Below, one piece after another: positions 7,555-14,625 of a stretch of DNA of 31,145 nucleotides. The position numbers and the translations under genes are program-made. The notes below the pieces were generated by a model, which was not told the origin of the DNA, made no database searches, and worked only from the letters and a program-made list of their open reading frames with translations. Each line of letters opens with the position of its first letter. Positions within the stretch are counted from its first letter, which is position 1. Origin of the DNA: DATARH01 sp035534855 (GTDB lineage: Bacteria > Pseudomonadota > Alphaproteobacteria > ATCC43930 > CGMCC-115725); assembly GCA_035534855.1 (NCBI GenBank), contig DATLRD010000133.1:1-31145 (forward strand). The letters run 5' to 3'.

Positions 7555-8001
7555 CTATTCCGCCGCCTGCTTCACCGGTTCGGCCGAAGCGCGCAGTTTT
7601 TCCATGACTTCCCAGTTGGTGTAGCGGGTGAAGCCGTTTTCGTCGAAGAACAGGATCGGCCCGCTGCAGATGAACAGATAGGTCGTGTCTTCAAGCGCTG
7701 TCGTCGCGTCGTGCAGTACGCCCGACGGCTCGTAGACGTAGTCGCCGGCGTTGAGCAAGCCGTCACGCACCTGGAGTTTGCCCGAGACGATCCACACATG
7801 CGCCCCGGCGAGGTGCTTGTGCGGCGGCGCGGCGTAGCCCTTTTTCCAGTGATGCAGCGAAGCCCAGGTCCCGGTCTCGCGGCCGACCCACAGCACCTTG
7901 ACCCGCGATAGCGGCGACTGATCGATCCACGGCGCATCCGAGCGGATCAGCGTATCCTGGATGTCCTGAAACACGGGCCTGATGTCCTGCGGCAGCGGCA
8001 T
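7555..8001 (-). CDS. Cupin-domain dioxygenase-like protein (2,4'-dihydroxyacetophenone dioxygenase type)
   Basis: A 148-residue cupin. Metal ligands can be read as H61 and H63 in PPHKHLAGAHVW, with H68 at the place where cupins usually have Glu, and H97 in EPSGVLH. The overall sequence resembles the 2,4'-dihydroxyacetophenone dioxygenase-like cupins, which cleave aryl ketones, but the substrate here is not known. GGGAGG lies six bases before the ATG. The gene starts 14 bases after the stop of the small gene 8016-8366 on the same strand, so the two are likely co-transcribed. Confidence 0.8.
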   Translation of the reverse strand: MPLPQDIRPVFQDIQDTLIRSDAPWIDQSPLSRVKVLWVGRETGTWASLHHWKKGYAAPPHKHLAGAHVWIVSGKLQVRDGLLNAGDYVYEPSGVLHDATTALEDTTYLFICSGPILFFDENGFTRYTNWEVMEKLRASAEPVKQAAE

Positions 8002-8015
8002 TGCTTCCTCCCTTT

Positions 8016-8366
8016 CTAAAACCTCTCCTGTCCCGTCACCCGGCCAGGATCGGGAAAATCGCGATAGAGCGCAAAGAACGCGTCCTTGACCTGCGAATTG
8101 ACCGCATGGTGAAAGCCCTCAATCGGTTCGGCGCGCGCCGACACCCGACCGAACGCCTCGTCCATCTGAGCCATCGTCGCGAAATCGAGCGTGACGTGAA
8201 ACTCCGGCAATTGCGGCGGCGCCAGCCCGAGCTTGCGGCGAGTCACGCGATACCCCTCGATGAGCCCGCGCTCTTTCAGATGATCGAGATAGGCCCGGAC
8301 CGAGGCGGCAAATTCGAGGTCGTGAACGCCGTCCTTCAGGTTAAACCAGGCGTGATAGACGTTCAT
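8016..8366 (-). CDS. Conserved small protein of unknown function (possibly DUF6614)
   Basis: A 116-residue protein beginning MNVYHAWFNLKDGVHDLEF, with RRKLGLAPPQLPEFHVTLDF in the middle. It has no signal peptide or membrane segment. I recall similar alphaproteobacterial proteins annotated DUF6614, but the family name is from memory. The fold is probably a small alpha/beta barrel. It lies between the AT-rich island and the cupin gene on the same strand. Confidence 0.72.
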   Translation of the reverse strand: MNVYHAWFNLKDGVHDLEFAASVRAYLDHLKERGLIEGYRVTRRKLGLAPPQLPEFHVTLDFATMAQMDEAFGRVSARAEPIEGFHHAVNSQVKDAFFALYRDFPDPGRVTGQERF

Positions 8367-8388
8367 GGCACCTGCGCCAGTTCGCTGC

Positions 8389-8675
8389 TTACCCGCCGAT
8401 CCAGTGAAAGCCTTTCGCCATCAACCCAGCCAAACCGAGCGCCACAATTATGATTGCGCCAAACAGAAGACGAAATCGGTTCGAGCGTCCCGTTTGATCT
8501 CTCGAATATCAGATTTGATCTCATTCAGATCACCCTGAATGTGCTCGATATGTGCTTCCAACTTGGCGACGCGCGCTTCCATGCCAGGATCATGGGGGCC
8601 GCCTCCGCCTACTGCAAGCGGGGCAGAAACCAGCCGAACTACTTTACCTCCTTGGTCTTCCGTTCCGAGCGCCAT
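8389..8675 (-). pseudogene. Frameshifted coiled-coil protein with C-terminal membrane segment (XhlA-like)
   Basis: One frame from 8675 encodes a glycine-rich start, then a coiled coil (MEARVAKLEAHIEHIQGD, LNEIKSDIREIKRDARTDF), and stops at 8448. The neighbouring frame continues seamlessly as RLLFGAIIIVALGLAGLMAK then GFHWIGG and a TAA at 8389, a plausible membrane helix and tail. Inserting one base near 8470-8477 (GATTTCGTC on the minus strand) restores a protein of about 95 residues. The layout, charged coiled coil followed by one membrane segment, resembles XhlA-type phage/hemolysin-associated proteins. The 5' end overlaps the four-cysteine gene by 37 bases. No slippery heptamer is seen, so this is a mutation or a sequencing error. 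The start at 8675 is uncertain. Confidence 0.75.
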
Positions 8676-8932
8676 TTGTCAAAGACCTGCTTAAGGACAA
8701 GGCGAAGGTTTCCGCAGTTTGTGCAGCTCAGCGGTATATATGCAACAAATACCTCGTTCAAAGGACGAGTGAAATTTTCTTCTATTCCTAGAGGAAGCAG
8801 AGCTGAAATAGGAGAATCTGAATGGACTCCCCAAGAATCGTTTCCACATAATTCGCATTCGCTATGTTTCCATTTTTCAGCAATGAAATCATCTATCTCC
8901 TCTATATATTTGTCTTCCTTTGATTCCGACAT
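8639..8932 (-). CDS. Small four-cysteine (zinc-ribbon-like) protein in an AT-rich island
   Basis: A 97-residue protein, MSESKEDKYIEEIDDFIAEK..., with CELC (C26, C29) and CTNC (C70, C73). The two CxxC pairs about 40 residues apart suggest a zinc ribbon. An AGGA lies nine bases before the ATG at 8932; a GTG at 8974 would add 14 residues. Base composition is clearly more AT-rich than the flanks, with codons such as ATA, TTA and AGA that are rare elsewhere in the window, which suggests transfer. It overlaps the coiled-coil/membrane gene, and the pair may form a module. I do not recognise a defined function. Confidence 0.75.
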   Translation of the reverse strand: MSESKEDKYIEEIDDFIAEKWKHSECELCGNDSWGVHSDSPISALLPLGIEENFTRPLNEVFVAYIPLSCTNCGNLRLVLKQVFDKWRSERKTKEVK

Positions 8933-9013
8933 GATCCAATCCTGCTCAAGACAGAACTCTTCCCGATGAACCACCCCTGAGGATAATCCACCGGGAAGGT
9001 CGGATGGGTGGAC

Positions 9014-10657
9014 TCAGGGAAACCGCGACACGTCGGTCGCCTTTTCGGTGATGAATTCGAGCAGCGCCGGCTTGCCTTCCTTGGTGGCGGCGATGCCGCG
9101 CTTGATTGCGTCCTTGATCTGGCCCGGCTCGGTGACGCGCTCGCCGTGGCCGCCCAGCGCTTTGGCAAAATCGGCGTAATTGCCGCTGATGTCGGTCGAG
9201 CGGTACTTCTCGGTCGACACCGGCATCACCTTCAATTCGATCGCCATCGAGAAATTGTTCGACAGGATCGACAGGATCGGCAGCCGCTCGCGCACCGCGG
9301 TCTCGAAATCCATGCCGGTAAAGCCGATCGCCGCATCGCCCCAGAAATTGATGCACAGCTTGTCGGGGTTGGCGAGCTTGGCGCCCATCGCGAGGCCGAG
9401 CCCGTAGCCGAGTTGCGTCGTCTTGCCCCAGCCGAGATACGACAGCGGCGTGTCGCTCTGCCAGAACGGTGACAGCTGATCGCGCGGGCTGCCGGCGTCG
9501 TGGGTGATGATCGTCTTGTTGGGGTCGACCGTGTGCAGCAGGTCCCAGACCACCCGGTAGGGCGAGATCGGCGCCGAATTCGCGGTCAGCCGCGGCATCC
9601 ACTTGCCGAGCCATTCCTCGCGATGGCTGCGGATTTCCCGCGATACCGCCGCGAGCCGGTCGCGCGGCTTGCCCTTAAGCCGGTCCTTGACCTCGGCGAG
9701 CACCGCATCGAGCGTCAGCCCGGCATCGCCGACCGCCGCGAGATCCACCGGCACGTCCTTGTTGATCGCACAAGGATCGAGCGTCGCGTGGATGATCTTC
9801 TTGCCCTTTGGCATCGCCGTGCCAAAGCTGGTGCGGGTAAAGCTGCAGCCGATGCCAAAGACCGTGTCGGCGTTCTGCAGGAAGTGCCAAAGATGCTCGC
9901 CGATGCCGATGCCGCCCGAGCCCAGGGACAGCGGGTGGCTCTCCGGAAACGCGCTCTTGCCGCCCAGCGTCGTCATCACCGGCGCTTCGAGCAGCTCGGC
10001 GAGCGCCTTCAGCTGCGTCCAGGCCTTGGCGTAGTGCACGCCCTGGCCGACATGCAGGACCGGCCGCTGCGCCGCGACCAGCGCCTCGGCGATCTTCGAG
10101 ACCGATTGCGGGTCGGGGGCACTCTTCAGCCGCGGCGCCGGCCTGTATTCGGCGACCAGCTCGTCCGGGATGTCGGAGCGCAGGATATCGGTCGGAAACT
10201 CGACCAGAACCGGGCCCGGCCGGCCGTTGTGAACTTGGGTGAAGGCCCGCCGCAGCGCCTCGACAGCGGCGTCGGCAACGGTCACCTGCTCGCACAGCTT
10301 GGTGACATGACGGAAATTGAGCGCAGCGCTGAAGTTAGGGTGCACTTGGTTGACGTTGCGCGCATAGCCGGCCGGTAGCACGACGACGGGAGTGGAGTCG
10401 CCGTAGGACTGCGCGACACCGCCAAAGGCGTTTTCGGTGCCCGGCCCATGCTGCATGACGAAAACGCCAACCTTGTCGCCCGAGGTGGTCTTGGCGACCG
10501 CGTCGCACATGTGCAGGCCGATGCGCTCCTGCCGTACCATGATCGTGCGGATATCCTCTTGCGCCGCGCCTTCGATGATCGGGTTGACCGGGTAGCCGAT
10601 CAGCCACTCGACCCCCTCTTTCTTGAGGATTTTGGCGATCGCATTGATGACTTGCAT
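9014..10657 (-). CDS. ThDP-dependent enzyme, acetolactate-synthase-like
   Basis: The 547-residue protein has the three-domain layout of ThDP enzymes. It carries the catalytic-type Glu at E44 (RQERIGLHM), a central domain, and the C-terminal ThDP/Mg motif GDAAIG (440-445) ... NN (467-468). Members include acetolactate synthase, benzoylformate decarboxylase and oxalyl-CoA decarboxylase; the closest wording is to the IlvB-like group of unassigned 'thiamine pyrophosphate-requiring' proteins. The start at 10657 has GAGGAG eight bases upstream. No regulatory (IlvN) subunit gene is nearby, so biosynthetic acetolactate synthase is unlikely. It is downstream of the lipoprotein and TauD genes on the same strand. 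Confidence 0.88.
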   Translation of the reverse strand: MQVINAIAKILKKEGVEWLIGYPVNPIIEGAAQEDIRTIMVRQERIGLHMCDAVAKTTSGDKVGVFVMQHGPGTENAFGGVAQSYGDSTPVVVLPAGYARNVNQVHPNFSAALNFRHVTKLCEQVTVADAAVEALRRAFTQVHNGRPGPVLVEFPTDILRSDIPDELVAEYRPAPRLKSAPDPQSVSKIAEALVAAQRPVLHVGQGVHYAKAWTQLKALAELLEAPVMTTLGGKSAFPESHPLSLGSGGIGIGEHLWHFLQNADTVFGIGCSFTRTSFGTAMPKGKKIIHATLDPCAINKDVPVDLAAVGDAGLTLDAVLAEVKDRLKGKPRDRLAAVSREIRSHREEWLGKWMPRLTANSAPISPYRVVWDLLHTVDPNKTIITHDAGSPRDQLSPFWQSDTPLSYLGWGKTTQLGYGLGLAMGAKLANPDKLCINFWGDAAIGFTGMDFETAVRERLPILSILSNNFSMAIELKVMPVSTEKYRSTDISGNYADFAKALGGHGERVTEPGQIKDAIKRGIAATKEGKPALLEFITEKATDVSRFP

Positions 10658-10706
10658 GGGGGCGCTCCTCGGTCTGCGCGACAGGTGAATGGCAGGCGCA
10701 GCTTAA

Positions 10707-10720
10707 GCCATCGCGATGGC
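10707..10720. promoter_or_regulatory. 14-bp perfect palindrome upstream of the ThDP enzyme gene
   Basis: GCCATCGCGATGGC is a perfect dyad, 50 bases before the start of the ThDP-enzyme gene. It could be a dimeric regulator site. One such dyad is not rare in high-GC DNA, so the call is weak. Confidence 0.25.
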
Positions 10721-10813
10721 ACGCGATACCGGCTCTTCGCGCAAAACCGAGGCGCCGGGGCGCGTGGCCGCGCGCCATATGCGAAACGCCGGCGGGGTTT
10801 CACCCGCGGCGGT

Positions 10814-11164
10814 TCACAGGTCGGTCTTGGTGTTGGTCCCCGGGTACAGGGTCGCCCGGCTCCAGCCCGACCAGTCGCCCGCGACCGGGTGTTTCGGGTC
10901 GCGATCGTGGCGCCAGCACACCCCGACGCCGTCAGGCACCTGGAGCGGAGACTCGTCGTCCTGTTTCATCAGGATGGTCTTGGTCGAGATGAATCCCGGA
11001 CCGCGGCTGTCGCAATCGGCGCTCTTGGTCACCACGATCTGTACATGAACCTGATCCCATTCCGAATTGTGCAGCACCAGCTTTGCATACCCGGACGGTA
11101 CTGAGTCGCCGCACCCGCTCAACAACAGCGCCAGCCCCCCCGCAAGCCACAAACCCCTGTGCAT
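10814..11164 (-). CDS. Small predicted lipoprotein
   Basis: A 116-residue protein with a signal peptide and lipobox: MHRGLWLAGGLALLLSGCGDS, with acylation expected at Cys18 of LLSGC. The mature part has cysteines in SADCDSRG and GVCWRHD that could form a disulfide. No enzyme motif is visible. GGAGG lies three bases before the ATG. The gene starts 43 bases after the tauD-like gene ends and probably shares its transcript. Function unknown. Confidence 0.78.
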   Translation of the reverse strand: MHRGLWLAGGLALLLSGCGDSVPSGYAKLVLHNSEWDQVHVQIVVTKSADCDSRGPGFISTKTILMKQDDESPLQVPDGVGVCWRHDRDPKHPVAGDWSGWSRATLYPGTNTKTDL

Positions 11165-11207
11165 CGATCCTCCGCGATGTGCCGGGCCGCCCCCGCGGCC
11201 GCTCGGA

Positions 11208-12083
11208 TCAGTACGGGCGGTCGCCCTTGATCTGGGTGCGGTGCATAACCCGCCGCGCCGCCGGGTCGAACGCGTCGCGGCGATGCATGACGCAGCGGTT
11301 GTCCCACAGGATCAGATCGCCGACCCGCCACTGCTGATACCACGCGAGTTCGGGCTTGGCGGCATGTGCCCACAGCGCGTCGAGCAGCGCCTCGCTGTCG
11401 GCGAGCGGCAAGCCCGGGATATAGGCGTTGCGCCGGCGGCCGAGAAACAGCGCCGGGCGCCCGGTGACCGGGTGGGTGCGCACGAGGGGGTGATCGGCGC
11501 CGACGGTCTGCGACGGGTCGGCCGCATCGACAAAGCCGCGGCGCAATTCGCCGGTGCTGTTGCGGCTCGCGTCATGACGGCAAACCCGCCCCTCGATCTG
11601 CCGGCGCAAATCAGCGGGCAATGTTTCGAGCGCCAGGTACATGTTGCTGAACCCGGTGTCGCCGCCGCTGTCCGGCACTTCGAGCGAATAGAGCGCCGAG
11701 GCCTGCGGCGGCTCGGCGATATACGACATATCGGTGTGCCACACCGCCTCGTAGGCGCCGAGCTGGCCGATCGCAACGCCATTTTCGACGACGTTGGAAA
11801 TGATCATCACGTATTGCTTCTGGTCCTCGCCGGCGATCTTGACGTTCGCCGCCGCGATCGGGGCCCAATCGAGTTCGCCGAATTGCGCGCTGAACCGCTT
11901 CAAATCGTCATCGCTGAGGTGCTGACCACGAAACCGCAACACCAGATTGTCGGCCCAGGCCTCTTTGATCGCCGCGGTAATTTCCGGCGTCAGCGGTTGC
12001 GACAGGTCGACACCCTCGACATTGGCGGCGAGCGCCGCCCCGCTCGGCCGCACCGAAACCCGCTGCCGTTCCATCACCGCCAT
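11208..12083 (-). CDS. TauD/TfdA-family Fe(II)/2-oxoglutarate dioxygenase
   Basis: The 291-residue protein has the 2-His-1-carboxylate facial triad of the family: H116 and D118 in WHTDMSY, and H267 in NRCVMHRRD, followed by the 2-oxoglutarate-binding Arg in RRVMHR (277-282). RTHPVTGRPALFLG (202-215) is the typical core strand. Members hydroxylate taurine, alkylsulfates, 2,4-D and similar acids; the substrate is not determined here. The start at 12083 (MAVMERQ) is preceded by GGAGGACGG, while a start at 12143 lacks this. It is divergent from ilvD. Confidence 0.92.
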   Translation of the reverse strand: MAVMERQRVSVRPSGAALAANVEGVDLSQPLTPEITAAIKEAWADNLVLRFRGQHLSDDDLKRFSAQFGELDWAPIAAANVKIAGEDQKQYVMIISNVVENGVAIGQLGAYEAVWHTDMSYIAEPPQASALYSLEVPDSGGDTGFSNMYLALETLPADLRRQIEGRVCRHDASRNSTGELRRGFVDAADPSQTVGADHPLVRTHPVTGRPALFLGRRRNAYIPGLPLADSEALLDALWAHAAKPELAWYQQWRVGDLILWDNRCVMHRRDAFDPAARRVMHRTQIKGDRPY

Positions 12084-12252
12084 CGTCCGTCCTCCGCTTC
12101 CGCCCGTCTTGCGACGCCCGCCGCTCTGCGGCGACGAGCTCATAATGCCTCAGGATGCGCTCTCCCGCACCCCTGTGCAACGCAGCCTGCCATTGATCGT
12201 GCTGGAACCCGCAGCTAGGTTGGCGCCCGATCGCTCGCAAGGAGTTGCCAAT

Positions 12253-13992
12253 ATGCCCGATGATGTCCGCAAGCCCGTGGTCGACAAATCTCGCCTGCCG
12301 AGCCGGCACGTCACGGTCGGGCCGGAACGCGCGCCGCACCGCGCCTTTCTCTATTCGATGGGCCTGAGCCGCGAGCAGATCGAGGATCAGCCGCTGGTCG
12401 GCGTCGCGACCACGTGGAACGAGGCGGCGCCGTGCAACATCGCCCTCGCCCGTCAGGCGCAGGCGGCGAAAAAAGGTGTCGCCGCCGCGCACGGCACGCC
12501 GCGCGAGTTCACTACGATCACCGTGACCGACGGCATCGCGATGGGCCATGCCGGGATGAAGGCCTCGCTGATCAGCCGCGAGATCATCGCCGATTCCGTC
12601 GAGTTGACGATGCGCGGCCATTGCTACGACGCGCTGGTCGGCCTCGCCGGCTGCGACAAATCGCTGCCCGGCATGATGATGGCGATGGTCCGGCTCAATG
12701 TGCCGAGTGTGTTCATGTACGGCGGCTCGATCATGCCCGGCCGGTTTCGCGGGCACGACGTGACGATCGGCGACGTTTACGAGTGGGTCGGCAAGCACAG
12801 CATCCAGGGCTGCACAGACGAGGATCTGCACGAATTGGAATGCGTCGCCTGCCCGTCCTCCGGGTCGTGCGGCGGCCTGTTCACCGCCAACACGATGGCC
12901 TGCGTTTCGGAGGCGATCGGCCTTGCGCTGCCCGGCTCGGCCGGCGCGCCGGCGCCCTATGATTCGCGCGACGCCTTTGCCGAAGCCTCCGGCCAGCAGG
13001 TGATGGAGCTGATTCGGCTCAACCTCCGGCCGCGCGACATCGTGACCCGCAAATCGCTGGAAAACGCCGCGACTGTCGTCGCCGCGGCCGGCGGCTCGAC
13101 CAATTCCGGCCTGCACCTGCCGGCGATCGCCAACGAGGCCGGGATCGATTTCGACCTGCACGAGGTCGGCAAGATCTTTGCCCGCACGCCCTATATCGGC
13201 AACCTCAAGCCGGGCGGGCACTATGTGATGAAGGACCTTTACGACATCGGCGGGGTCGCGGTGCTGATGAAGACGCTGCTCGACGGCGGCTACCTGCACG
13301 GCGACTGCATGACCGTGACCGGCAAGACGATCGCTGAAAACCTCAAGGATGTCGTCTTCCCGACCGGTCAGGACGTGGTGCGGCCGATCACCAACCCGTA
13401 TTCGCCGACCGGCGGGGTCGTCGTGCTCAAGGGCAACCTTGCGCCGCAAGGGGCGATCGTGAAGGTGGCCGGCATGGAACGGCTGCGGTTCACCGGGCCG
13501 GCACGCTGCTTCGATTGCGAGGAAGACGCTTTCGCCGCGGTCAACAGCCGCAGCTACAAGGAAGGCGATGTCCTCATCATCCGCTACGAAGGGCCCAAGG
13601 GCGGGCCGGGAATGCGCGAAATGCTGCAGACCACCGGCGCGCTGGTCGGCCAGGGCATGGGCGAAAAGGTCGCGCTGATCACCGACGGCCGGTTCTCGGG
13701 CGCGAGCCACGGGTTCTGCATCGGTCATGTCGGACCGGAGGCCGCGGTCGGCGGCCCGATCGGGCTGCTCAAGGACGGCGACATGATCACGATCGACGCG
13801 GTCAAGGGCACGATCGACGTGGCGTTGTCGGAGGCCGAGCTGGCCTCCCGCAAAGCCGCCTGGACGCCGCGCCGGCACGACTACCAGTCCGGCACGCTGT
13901 GGAAATACGCGCAGACGGTGGGCGACGCCGAGCAGGGCGCGGTCACGCACCCCGGCGGCAAGGCCGAGACGCACGTGTATGCTGATATCTGA
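12253..13992 (+). CDS. ilvD: Dihydroxy-acid dehydratase (IlvD/Edd family)
   Basis: IlvD dehydrates 2,3-dihydroxy acids to 2-keto acids in valine and isoleucine synthesis. The 579-residue protein has the family length. Its iron-sulfur cysteines fall in NEAAPCNIA (C61), GCDKSLPGM (C134) and CPSSGSCGGLFTANTM (C206). That pattern suits the [2Fe-2S] branch of the family. GRFSGASHG is the conserved active-site serine region. The start at 12253 (MPDDVRKP) has AAGGAG eight bases upstream. An IlvD homologue acting on sugar acids is possible, but the sequence fits true dihydroxy-acid dehydratase well. It ends at a strong hairpin. Confidence 0.92.
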   Translation: MPDDVRKPVVDKSRLPSRHVTVGPERAPHRAFLYSMGLSREQIEDQPLVGVATTWNEAAPCNIALARQAQAAKKGVAAAHGTPREFTTITVTDGIAMGHAGMKASLISREIIADSVELTMRGHCYDALVGLAGCDKSLPGMMMAMVRLNVPSVFMYGGSIMPGRFRGHDVTIGDVYEWVGKHSIQGCTDEDLHELECVACPSSGSCGGLFTANTMACVSEAIGLALPGSAGAPAPYDSRDAFAEASGQQVMELIRLNLRPRDIVTRKSLENAATVVAAAGGSTNSGLHLPAIANEAGIDFDLHEVGKIFARTPYIGNLKPGGHYVMKDLYDIGGVAVLMKTLLDGGYLHGDCMTVTGKTIAENLKDVVFPTGQDVVRPITNPYSPTGGVVVLKGNLAPQGAIVKVAGMERLRFTGPARCFDCEEDAFAAVNSRSYKEGDVLIIRYEGPKGGPGMREMLQTTGALVGQGMGEKVALITDGRFSGASHGFCIGHVGPEAAVGGPIGLLKDGDMITIDAVKGTIDVALSEAELASRKAAWTPRRHDYQSGTLWKYAQTVGDAEQGAVTHPGGKAETHVYADI

Positions 13993-13993
13993 C

Positions 13994-14030
13994 ACAGGGA
14001 CGGGCGCTGCCGAGCAGCGCCCGTCCCTGT
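13994..14030. terminator. 17-bp perfect hairpin after ilvD
   Basis: ACAGGGACGGGCGCTGC (13994-14010) is followed by CGA and its exact complement (14014-14030). The stem starts two bases after the ilvD stop. There is no T-run after it, so it would act as an atypical terminator, a transcript 3'-end stabiliser, or both. Perfect symmetry means it works in either direction. Confidence 0.7.
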
Positions 14031-14034
14031 ACGG

Positions 14035-14063
14035 TTGACGATGCGCGCATCAGTCTGCATTTT
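14035..14063 (+). promoter_or_regulatory. Putative crcB promoter
   Basis: TTGACG (14035-14040) and CATTTT (14058-14063) are 17 bases apart. The -35 is a five-of-six match, and the -10 is poor. The predicted start near 14070 falls just before the riboswitch aptamer, which supports the call. Confidence 0.5.
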
Positions 14064-14072
14064 GCGGTTGAT

Positions 14073-14121
14073 GGGGATGGAGTTCCCCGAAACCGCCCGA
14101 AAGGGCTGATGACTCCTACCG
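14073..14121 (+). promoter_or_regulatory. Fluoride riboswitch aptamer (crcB motif)
   Basis: The segment reads GGGGATGGAGTTCCCC (14073-14088), then GAAACC, then GCCC-GAAA-GGGC (14095-14106), then TGATGACTCCTACC. It matches the fluoride riboswitch consensus, including the GATGG, the AACCGCC, the TGATG and the CTCCTAC. GGAG/CTCC and the two short stems can form the known pseudoknotted fold. The gene downstream is the fluoride channel crcB, which is the standard target. Fluoride binding should allow read-through of the terminator at 14145. Confidence 0.95.
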
Positions 14122-14144
14122 GATCGGCGGTGGGGCTCTGTCTG

Positions 14145-14171
14145 AAACCCGCTGCTCAGGCGGGTTTTTTT
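14145..14171 (+). terminator. Expression-platform terminator of the fluoride riboswitch
   Basis: AAACCCGC (14145-14152) and GCGGGTTT (14160-14167) form an 8-bp stem with a 7-base loop, followed by more T residues to 14171. It lies 24 bases after the aptamer and 35 bases before the crcB start, as expected for transcriptional riboswitch control. Confidence 0.88.
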
Positions 14172-14206
14172 GTTGCGTTGGCGGAGGCCTCGGAGAGCGC
14201 GGCTCG

Positions 14207-14611
14207 ATGATCGTAACCTATTTGTGGATTGCCGCCGGCGGCGCGCTCGGCAGCATGGGGCGGTTCTGGCTCGGCGCGCTGGTGGTCGAGACCGCCGGCC
14301 CCGGGTTTCCCTGGGGCACGCTGCTGATCAACATCATCGGCTCGTTCGTGATCGGGTTTTTCGGCGCGCTGACCGGGCCGGGCGGGCGCTTTCCGGCGTC
14401 GTTCGACATCCGCGCCTTTGTGATGGTCGGGGTCTGCGGCGGGTTCACGACGTTTTCCGCCTTCAGCCTGCAGACCCTCGAACTGGCGCGCGAGAACCAT
14501 TGGCTGCAGTCGAGCGGCAATGTCGTGCTGTCGGTCGCGCTGTGCCTGATCGCGGTGTGGGCCGGGCACGCGCTCGGCGCGGCGCTGATGCCGGCAGCCA
14601 CGCCGGAGTAG
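14207..14611 (+). CDS. crcB: Fluoride ion channel CrcB/Fluc
   Basis: CrcB exports fluoride through the inner membrane as a small dimeric channel. The 134-residue protein has four membrane segments and the family motifs GGALGSMGRFW (11-21), GTLLINIIGSFVIGF and GVCGGFTTFSAF. Lengths and motifs fit a complete gene. The start at 14207 (MIVTYLW) lacks a close strong ribosome site; GGAG lies about 11 bases upstream. Expression is controlled by the fluoride riboswitch. Its stop codon lies inside a 22-bp palindrome shared with the convergent luciferase-like gene. Confidence 0.95.
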   Translation: MIVTYLWIAAGGALGSMGRFWLGALVVETAGPGFPWGTLLINIIGSFVIGFFGALTGPGGRFPASFDIRAFVMVGVCGGFTTFSAFSLQTLELARENHWLQSSGNVVLSVALCLIAVWAGHALGAALMPAATPE

Positions 14612-14625
14612 CGGCCGCTACTCCG
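14604..14625. terminator. 22-bp perfect palindrome at the convergent ends of crcB and the LLM gene
   Basis: The dyad centre lies between 14614 and 14615; the left arm is CGGAGTAGCGG and the right arm is its exact complement. The TAG of crcB (14609-14611) and the TAG of the minus-strand gene (14618-14620) lie at mirror positions inside it. It may serve both genes as a bidirectional stem, although neither side has a T-run and the loop would have to open at the centre. Confidence 0.55.

Noticed and set aside
8464..8482. Programmed ribosomal frameshifting in the coiled-coil gene
   Set aside because: No X-XXY-YYZ slippery heptamer is present at the junction and no strong hairpin was seen after it; a mutation or sequencing error explains it better.
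9014..10657. Biosynthetic acetolactate synthase IlvB with ilvD nearby as a branched-chain amino acid locus
   Set aside because: No IlvN or IlvC is adjacent, the two genes are on opposite strands with tauD between them, and the protein is only generally IlvB-like.
11908..13995. A very long open frame on the minus strand across ilvD
   Set aside because: It is antisense to a clear dihydroxy-acid dehydratase, has no family motifs and is rich in Arg, Ala, Gly and His, as expected for GC-rich shadows.
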